A DNA stretch of 10,661 bases. Source: Bacteroidales bacterium (GTDB lineage: Bacteria > Bacteroidota > Bacteroidia > Bacteroidales > JAADGE01). Made by a program: the position numbers and the translations under genes. The DNA lies in the NCBI GenBank assembly GCA_026987795.1, contig JALSMF010000367.1, positions 1-10,661 of the forward strand. The letters run 5' to 3'. Positions 6,600-10,661 of this stretch are shown here, in pieces. Below the pieces are notes generated by a model. That model did no database searches and was not told where the DNA came from. It was given only the letters and a program-made list of their open reading frames with translations. Positions within the stretch are counted from its first letter, which is position 1. Each line of letters opens with the position of its first letter.

Positions 6600-7478
6600 T
6601 TATTTATTTTTTGCCAGCCTGAAACCGTAATTATAATTTGTCATTCCGGCTTTAGGTCCGTCTCGGCTTGTAACTTTTGCAAGTTCGGCACGATAGTGCC
6701 ATGAACCGCCTCTTATTACGCGGTAAGGCATAGGAGTACTGCAAAAAGGGTTATCTTCCGGTGAAGAAGCGTAATAGTTTGATTTATAATAATCACTGCA
6801 CCATTCCCACACATTTCCGCTCATATCATATATTCCGAGTTCGTTGGGCTGTTTGGTTTTTACGTTTTTAGGTCCTGAGAGTTTTGATGTTTCATCATAC
6901 CAAGCAACAGAATTTATATCATTGCTTCCGCTGTATTTAAAGTTTTTACTTTTATTTCCGCCTCTCGCTGCAAATTCCCATTCCGCTTCAGTCGGTAAAC
7001 GGTAGCCGTTTTTCGTTCTGTCTAAATCCCATCCTCCGTCTGCATTTTTTGAGTAGCACTTTTCAAGTCCGTTTTGCTTACTCAACCAGTTACAATACTC
7101 AATGGCATCATACCAATTTACGTGTTGCATAGGAAAATTCGGCTGCCACCCCCACCATGCTTTACCTGACGATACATAGAACATTTGAGTATATTTGTGA
7201 GATTCCATCCATTCTTTATCCGGCGGTTCCGGCATTTTTTTCCCGGTAGCCGAAGCAAATTTTTTATATTCGGCAACTGTTACTTCGTGCTCTCCTATAT
7301 AAAAAGAATTAACGGTTACTTTATGTGCCGGCTTTTCTTCCGGAACACCGGAGTTCGACCCCATAGTGAAAGTTCCGCCTTCAACTAAAATCATTTTCGG
7401 AGCTTGTGCAAAAACAACAGAACTGATTAATGATACAGATAATATAAAACCGAACATTCGAAGAATTTGCTTTTTCAT
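6600..7478 (-). CDS. Exported SUMF1/FGE-fold protein lacking the catalytic cysteines
   Basis: A 292-residue protein with a signal peptide (residues 1-24, cleavage near VFA). The remainder is one formylglycine-generating-enzyme-like (SUMF1) domain: ILVEGGTFTMGSN (30-42), KPAHKVTVNSFYIGEHEVT (49-67), PMQHVNWYDAIEYCNWLS (116-133), YRLPTEAEWEFAARGG (159-174), ELGIYDMSGNVWEWCSD (213-229), VIRGGSW (254-260) and GFRLAK (285-290). In true FGE the copper-binding Cys pair lies between the GGS motif and the terminal GFR; this stretch (261-284) contains no Cys. Sulfatase activation is therefore unlikely, and the fold more likely serves binding or structure, as in many C-type-lectin-like bacterial paralogues. 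No sulfatase gene is in the window. A promoter lies about 75 bases upstream (7552-7579), and a hairpin terminator follows the stop. Confidence 0.92.
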   Translation of the reverse strand: MKKQILRMFGFILSVSLISSVVFAQAPKMILVEGGTFTMGSNSGVPEEKPAHKVTVNSFYIGEHEVTVAEYKKFASATGKKMPEPPDKEWMESHKYTQMFYVSSGKAWWGWQPNFPMQHVNWYDAIEYCNWLSKQNGLEKCYSKNADGGWDLDRTKNGYRLPTEAEWEFAARGGNKSKNFKYSGSNDINSVAWYDETSKLSGPKNVKTKQPNELGIYDMSGNVWEWCSDYYKSNYYASSPEDNPFCSTPMPYRVIRGGSWHYRAELAKVTSRDGPKAGMTNYNYGFRLAKNK

Positions 7479-7863
7479 GTGTTTACATTTAATTATTTCT
7501 TATAGTGATTTTTACCTCTGTTGTAAAGTTACGGTAATAAAAAACAGCATACAAATATATAAAATATATCTGTTTTCAATATGTAAATTTATAAATGAAT
7601 TATATATTGACAAAATTTATTTGCTTTATCTTTATTCTTTACTATCAGAGGTGTTATTTTTTTTATTTTTTTTGAACATTTTTTTATACATTTTAATATC
7701 AGTTTTTTATATTAATTTCTTTAAAAAAACAAGTAAAAAATCATATTAAACTTGTCTGTGTAACCTTACAGAATGTATAGTAACACAAAGTTTACAAGGC
7801 AAATTGCGGCATAAAATATGCACCTGTGTTTTGTGAAAGTATAAAATTATAAAAAGTCAGTGC
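7479..7863. other. Gene-free intergenic region between divergent genes
   Basis: These 385 bases hold no gene I can support. The left part (7479-7580) is the leader and promoter of the SUMF1-like gene. The middle (about 7560-7740) is extremely AT-rich with long T runs on the plus strand. The right part (about 7741-7863) is more mixed in base content and leads to the receiver-domain gene. It contains a short inverted repeat GCATA-AAA-TATGC (7809-7821), and TTGTCT (7752-7757) spaced 18 bases from TATAGT (7776-7781). That pair looks like an enterobacterial promoter, but this consensus is not the one used in Bacteroidetes. No TAnnTTTG element was found for the plus-strand gene. Confidence 0.6.
7552..7579 (-). 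promoter_or_regulatory. Bacteroidetes-type promoter for the SUMF1-like gene
   Basis: TTG (7579-7577) is followed after 17 bases by TATATTTG (7559-7552) on the minus strand, matching -33 and -7 elements. The leader to the ATG at 7478 would be about 65 bases. It contains AGAGG at about 40 bases before the start, too far away to act as a normal ribosome binding site. Confidence 0.55.
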
Positions 7864-8265
7864 GTGAAAAAAAATAAAAAAATTCTCTTAGCCGAAGGTT
7901 TTGAACCGAGCCGTAAGGTTATTCTCGAAATTTTAAAAATGTTGGGATGGGAATATGATACGGCAAATACCGGGTATGATGTTATTCTGGCATTAAAAGA
8001 AAAAAGATTCGATTTATTGCTTTTAGACCTTGAACTGCCTCAATTTGACGGCTTTGAGACAATTGAACATATAAGGCGAAAAATGGACTATCCGGTAAAT
8101 ACGATACCTGTTATGGCTATGATTAATCGCGATTTTGCATCAGACTTTAATCAAACGTACGAGGACGAAGGCTTTGATGAAATAATAATTAAGCCATTTT
8201 CAATTGATGAACTGGACAGAAAAATTAAGGATATATTTCATCGAAAGAATCCTTTATTTGCCTGA
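7864..8265 (+). CDS. Stand-alone receiver-domain (CheY-like) protein, degenerate active site, GTG start
   Basis: A 133-residue single receiver domain with no output domain. The phospho-acceptor Asp is kept (LLLLDLELP, Asp55), as is the conserved Lys (IIIKPF, Lys110). Two other key positions differ: the N-terminal acidic pair is AEGFEP (Glu11-Gly12), so the residue equivalent to CheY Asp13, a main magnesium ligand, is Gly. The switch Thr/Ser after strand 4 is Ile87 in PVMAMINR. Phosphorylation is therefore doubtful, and signalling may be altered or phosphorylation-independent. The start is a GTG at 7864: there is no ATG or GTG further upstream before a stop at 7834, and KKNKKILLAEG is the expected first strand. 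No histidine kinase lies nearby. A strong terminator follows 18 bases after the stop. The fold call is firm and the pathway is unknown. Confidence 0.88.
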   Translation: MKKNKKILLAEGFEPSRKVILEILKMLGWEYDTANTGYDVILALKEKRFDLLLLDLELPQFDGFETIEHIRRKMDYPVNTIPVMAMINRDFASDFNQTYEDEGFDEIIIKPFSIDELDRKIKDIFHRKNPLFA

Positions 8266-8283
8266 ACATATCTGTCAAAACGG

Positions 8284-8310
8284 AAGAGTCGTTTTTTCGA
8301 CTCTTTTTTT
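8284..8310 (+). terminator. Rho-independent terminator of the receiver-domain gene
   Basis: AAGAGTCG (8284-8291) and CGACTCTT (8298-8305) form a perfect eight-base-pair stem with a six-T loop, continuing into T residues up to 8310. It lies 18 bases after the receiver gene's stop. On the opposite strand the hairpin starts just beyond the stop codon of the thioredoxin-like gene (8309-8311), but what follows there (CCGTTTTG) is a poor T tract, so it works mainly in the plus direction. Confidence 0.85.
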
Positions 8311-8854
8311 ATTTTACCGAACTGAGTATGTTTAACATATCTTCTTCTAAACTTTTTTCGGGTCTTTCTGTTATTCGTCCTGCTTCTTTGTTGCTCTTAT
8401 AAAAAATAAAAGTGGGTATTCGGGTAAAGCTGATACCGTCAATGTTTTTATCTCTTGAAGATTTTTTTGTGTCAACTGCCGTTAAGTTTATAATATTTTG
8501 CGGAATACTTGCCGAGTCAACAATTTTATAAAATCTCGGCAGTTCTCTTCTGCTGTCGCTGCACCAAGTTCCGAAAATTATTTTTACTTTTAAGTTACGG
8601 TACAAAGACGGGTCTTTTAATTTATCGGTAATCTCTTTTTTGGGTATATAGCCGGAATATTCTTCTTTGAACCAACTTTTATATTCAGCTTTTTCGAACC
8701 CATCTCTTGTACACGTTCCTATTAACTCTTTTTTTCGGCTTCCGGTATCAATAATTGTTTTATTTTCAGTTACGGAGCAAGATGTTGTAAAAATAACGAC
8801 AGAGAATAAAATCCAAACTGCATTTGTTTTTATTTTCCCGAATAAATATTTCAT
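8309..8854 (-). CDS. Thioredoxin-fold lipoprotein with single-cysteine CSDS motif
   Basis: A 181-residue lipoprotein: hydrophobic residues 12-23 end TTSC, with Cys26 likely lipidated. An N-terminal part with CTRDGFEKAEYKSWF (48-62) precedes a thioredoxin fold: VKIIFGTWCSDSRRELPRFY (90-109) and, after the central helices, the cis-proline loop RIPTFIFYK. The usual CxxC is Cys98-Ser-Asp-Ser101, so the resolving Cys is missing. WCxDS proteins of this kind are, as I recall, a Bacteroidetes group annotated only as thioredoxin family. With one active-site Cys it could act as an isomerase or glutaredoxin-like monothiol enzyme, or pair with Cys48; this is inference. It is likely periplasmic, anchored to a membrane. 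A promoter lies upstream (8898-8927) in the gap shared with elbB, and it converges on the receiver gene across a terminator. Confidence 0.88.
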   Translation of the reverse strand: MKYLFGKIKTNAVWILFSVVIFTTSCSVTENKTIIDTGSRKKELIGTCTRDGFEKAEYKSWFKEEYSGYIPKKEITDKLKDPSLYRNLKVKIIFGTWCSDSRRELPRFYKIVDSASIPQNIINLTAVDTKKSSRDKNIDGISFTRIPTFIFYKSNKEAGRITERPEKSLEEDMLNILSSVK

Positions 8855-8897
8855 AATTTAAAAAATTTTATTATATTGTTTGTTCAAAAACTTATTA

Positions 8898-8927
8898 CAA
8901 AAATAAATATTAAATATTCAAACCCAA
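8898..8927 (-). promoter_or_regulatory. Bacteroidetes-type promoter for the thioredoxin-like lipoprotein
   Basis: TTG (8927-8925) is followed after 19 bases by TATTTTTG (8905-8898) on the minus strand, matching the -33/-7 arrangement. The leader to the ATG at 8854 would be about 37-40 bases. The oppositely directed elbB gene shares this 118-base gap, but I see no TAnnTTTG on its strand. Confidence 0.5.
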
Positions 8928-8972
8928 CTAAATAACACAATTAAAGATATTTTATAACATTAAAAAAATATT

Positions 8973-9635
8973 ATGAAGAAATCTCCGAAAACAGCAATTA
9001 TTTTATCAGGATGCGGTGTTTACGACGGTGCCGAAATTCATGAAGCAACATTAACAATGTATGCTGTGGTTAAAAACGGCGGAACGTATCAAATCTTTGC
9101 TCCGGATACGGATCAACACCATGTTATTAATCATATAACAGGAGAGGAAATGAATGAGAAACGCAATGTTATGGTTGAAGCAGCCAGAATTGCCAGAGGA
9201 AACATTAAGCCTCTTTCCGAGCTTAATATGGAAGACTTTGATGCTTTGATTATGCCGGGCGGTTTCGGTGTTGCAAAAAATTTGTCAACATTTGCATTTA
9301 ACGGTCCCGATTGTACCGTAATCCCGGATGTTGAAAATGCAATAAAAGATGCGGTTGCACAAGGTAAGCCGATAGGAGCACTATGCATTTCGCCTGCTGT
9401 TATAGCAAAAGTTCTTGAGGGGGTTAAGGTTACAATCGGTCAAGATAAAGGAACTGCAGATGCAATTGAGAAAATGGGAGGAAAACACGAAATCACAAAT
9501 CACGGTGAAGTAGTTGTTGATAAAACCTATAAAACAGCCACGACACCCTGTTATATGCTTGAGGCAACAATTGCAGATATTGCAGAGGGTGCAATGAATG
9601 TAACAAAAGCCGTTTTTGATATGGTAAAAGAGTAA
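8973..9635 (+). CDS. elbB: ElbB-like DJ-1/PfpI superfamily protein (isoprenoid biosynthesis glyoxalase ElbB)
   Basis: A 220-residue cytosolic protein, nearly the length of E. coli ElbB. It has the family's order of motifs: AIILSGCGVYDGAEIHEA (8-25), the YQIFAPD strand (39-45), EARRI-like EAARIARG (69-76), DALIMPGGFGVAKNLS (89-104) and the nucleophile elbow GALCISPAVIAKVL (135-148), with Cys138 as the predicted catalytic residue. DNHGE-like ITNHGEVVVD (174-183) and ATTPCYM (189-195) follow. ElbB proteins are class-I glutamine-amidotransferase-like and show weak glyoxalase activity; the link to isoprenoid synthesis in the name rests on early E. coli genetics and the physiological role is not settled. 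The ATG at 8973 gives the expected N-terminus. It converges on the aldehyde dehydrogenase gene with 21 bases between, and both fit aldehyde handling, though they are not co-transcribed. Confidence 0.95.
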   Translation: MKKSPKTAIILSGCGVYDGAEIHEATLTMYAVVKNGGTYQIFAPDTDQHHVINHITGEEMNEKRNVMVEAARIARGNIKPLSELNMEDFDALIMPGGFGVAKNLSTFAFNGPDCTVIPDVENAIKDAVAQGKPIGALCISPAVIAKVLEGVKVTIGQDKGTADAIEKMGGKHEITNHGEVVVDKTYKTATTPCYMLEATIADIAEGAMNVTKAVFDMVKE

Positions 9636-9656
9636 ATATGTTTTCTGTTTAACTTT

Positions 9657-10661
9657 TTACTCAATTAAGAACTTTAATATTTTTCGCTTTTTTTCGGAAT
9701 AAGGCGCATATTTAACAGGCGGCTCAAACCAAAAGGGCTTTTTAAGTATGCTTTTAAAATGCGAAAACGTTTCAAAACCGGCATATCCGTGATAATTACC
9801 TATGCCGCTTGAGCCTGTTCCTCCGAACGGCAAACGGTGGTTGGTAAGGTGCATTACCGTATCGTTTACTGCACCGCCGCCGAAAGAAATTTCGGTTTGA
9901 ATTTTTCTGATTGATTTTTTATTTTTGGAGAAAATATACAGAGCCAAAGGTTTGGGCTTCACATTAACGGCTTCAAGAGTTTTATCTAAGCTGTCAAAAG
10001 CGATAACGGGTAATATCGGTCCGAAAATTTCGCCGTCCATAATTCGGTCTTCAAACGAAACATTATGGAGTACGGTAGGAACGATAAGGCGACTTTTGCG
10101 GTCGGATGTTCCGCCGCAGTATATTTTTTCTTCGTCAATAAGATTCAGTAACCGGTCAAAATTTCGTTCGTTTATAATTTGCACGTAATTTTCCGGAATA
10201 CCGTTTTCAAAGTCCGGAAATTGAACTTCGATTTGTTTTTTCAGCTCTTCAAGCAAGGGCTTTTCAATTTTTCTGTCAACGAGAATATAGTCGGTTGCTA
10301 CGCAAGTTTGTCCTGCATTCAGGAATTTGCCCCAAACAATGCGTTTTGCCGTCATTTTCAAATTTGCGTCCGGCAATACGAACGCCGGACTTTTCCCGCC
10401 GAGTTCCAATGTTACGGGCGTAAAATTTTTGGCTGCTGCTTCGTATATTTTTTTCCCAACGGGAATACTTCCGGTAAAAAATATTTTATCAAATTTTAAA
10501 TTTAACAATGCTTGTGCTTCTTTTATTCCGCCTAAAACGACATGAAAAATTTCGGGAATAAAAATACGGTTGAAAATTTTTGCCGTAATTGCCGATGCAT
10601 TGTAAGATAATTCGCTCGGCTTTAAAATTACGGTATTGCCGGCTGCTAAAGCTGAAATAAC
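9657..10661 (-). CDS. Aldehyde dehydrogenase, class-3-like (5' end outside window)
   Basis: The frame is open to the window edge, so 334 C-terminal residues of an enzyme usually about 450-470 long are visible; the TTG at 10508 is internal. In order from the edge: AAGNTVILKPSE (cofactor binding), IFFTGSIPVGK, LELGGKSPAFV with the general-base Glu (codon 10406-10404), and NAGQTCVATDY with the nucleophile Cys (codon 10304-10302). These are 34 residues apart, as in characterised ALDHs. GEIFGPILPV and LPFGGTGSSGIGNYHGYAGFETFSH follow. The last segment and the FKSILKKPFW tail fit the ALDH3/fatty or aromatic aldehyde dehydrogenase branch. It oxidises aldehydes to acids with NAD(P)+; the substrate is unknown. 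The common CVAPDY is CVATDY here, a small change. The active site looks intact. Confidence 0.95.
   Translation of the reverse strand, partial: VISALAAGNTVILKPSELSYNASAITAKIFNRIFIPEIFHVVLGGIKEAQALLNLKFDKIFFTGSIPVGKKIYEAAAKNFTPVTLELGGKSPAFVLPDANLKMTAKRIVWGKFLNAGQTCVATDYILVDRKIEKPLLEELKKQIEVQFPDFENGIPENYVQIINERNFDRLLNLIDEEKIYCGGTSDRKSRLIVPTVLHNVSFEDRIMDGEIFGPILPVIAFDSLDKTLEAVNVKPKPLALYIFSKNKKSIRKIQTEISFGGGAVNDTVMHLTNHRLPFGGTGSSGIGNYHGYAGFETFSHFKSILKKPFWFEPPVKYAPYSEKKRKILKFLIE

Noticed and set aside
7366..7749. A 127-codon plus-strand open frame covering the start of the SUMF1-like gene and the intergenic region.
   Set aside because: Its first third is antisense to the clear signal peptide of the SUMF1-like protein and the rest is translated T-rich DNA, giving a Phe/Leu/Ile-rich string with no recognisable domain.
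9131..9388. An 85-codon minus-strand open frame inside elbB.
   Set aside because: It is a shadow of the conserved ElbB coding sequence on the opposite strand.
9657..10508. Treating the aldehyde dehydrogenase as a short 283-residue protein starting at the TTG at 10508.
   Set aside because: The frame stays open to the window edge and encodes conserved ALDH sequence (GNTVILKPSE) upstream, so the gene is simply cut by the window.
9925..10545. Three overlapping plus-strand open frames in the aldehyde dehydrogenase region.
   Set aside because: The minus-strand frame carries all ALDH catalytic motifs. The plus-strand frames overlap each other and resemble nothing.
1..10661. A hidden mobile element, defence system or new multi-gene cluster.
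   Set aside because: I found no transposase, integrase, terminal repeats, target duplications, tRNA-linked att site, CRISPR repeats or toxin-antitoxin pair. Composition looks even and the genes are assignable to known families with separate roles.

Overview
The window is AT-rich (roughly one third G+C by eye) and reads as a chromosomal stretch from a member of the Bacteroidetes (Bacteroidota). Three things point there. The protein families fit: DUF4846, a 73-residue DUF2795-type acidic protein, short lipoprotein signals with relaxed lipoboxes, and an MepM/ShyA-like M23 peptidase with a changed HxH motif. Several genes are preceded by the Bacteroidetes-type -7 element TAnnTTTG, some with a TTG/TTTG at a suitable -33 distance. 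Shine-Dalgarno sequences are not obvious. I count 14 protein genes, two of them cut by the window edges, and no rRNA, tRNA, CRISPR array, insertion sequence or phage gene.

Layout: (1) 1-705 (+) is the C-terminal part of a GT4-like glycosyltransferase. It converges on an FkbM-family methyltransferase (702-1601, -) so tightly that both stop codons share one TTAA. This looks like the edge of a surface-polysaccharide region. (2) 1615-2430 (-) is a DUF4846 lipoprotein transcribed just ahead of fkbM from a clear promoter. (3) 2567-2788 (-) is the DUF2795-type protein, with its own promoter and a compound hairpin terminator. (4) 2896-3435 (-) is a PduO-type cobalamin adenosyltransferase, divergent from an M23 cell-wall endopeptidase (3553-4863, +). 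(5) 4871-6540 (-) holds an FKBP-type prolyl isomerase lipoprotein, a NadR-like kinase/ATPase with a TTG start two bases further on, and an exported protein with a duplicated SPOR-like unit; they probably form one transcript. (6) 6600-7478 (-) is an exported SUMF1/FGE-fold protein without the copper-binding cysteines, with its own promoter and terminator. (7) A 385-bp gene-free gap leads to a lone, degenerate receiver-domain protein (7864-8265, +) that ends at a strong terminator. (8) 8309-8854 (-) is a thioredoxin-fold lipoprotein with a single active-site cysteine. It is divergent from an ElbB-like DJ-1/PfpI-superfamily protein (8973-9635, +). (9) 9657-10661 (-) is most of a class-3-like aldehyde dehydrogenase.

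The genes look like ordinary housekeeping and envelope functions: peptidoglycan and surface remodelling (M23, SPOR-like, FkbM, GT), periplasmic or outer-membrane protein quality (FKBP, thioredoxin-like, SUMF1-like), cofactor metabolism (PduO, NadR-like) and aldehyde or redox handling (ElbB, ALDH). I see no defence island, biosynthetic cluster or evident new multi-gene system. The points worth a second look are family members with altered active sites (M23 HxD, receiver without Asp13/Thr, thioredoxin CxDS, SUMF1 without Cys), a cysteine-peptidase-like pattern in DUF4846, and start-codon corrections.
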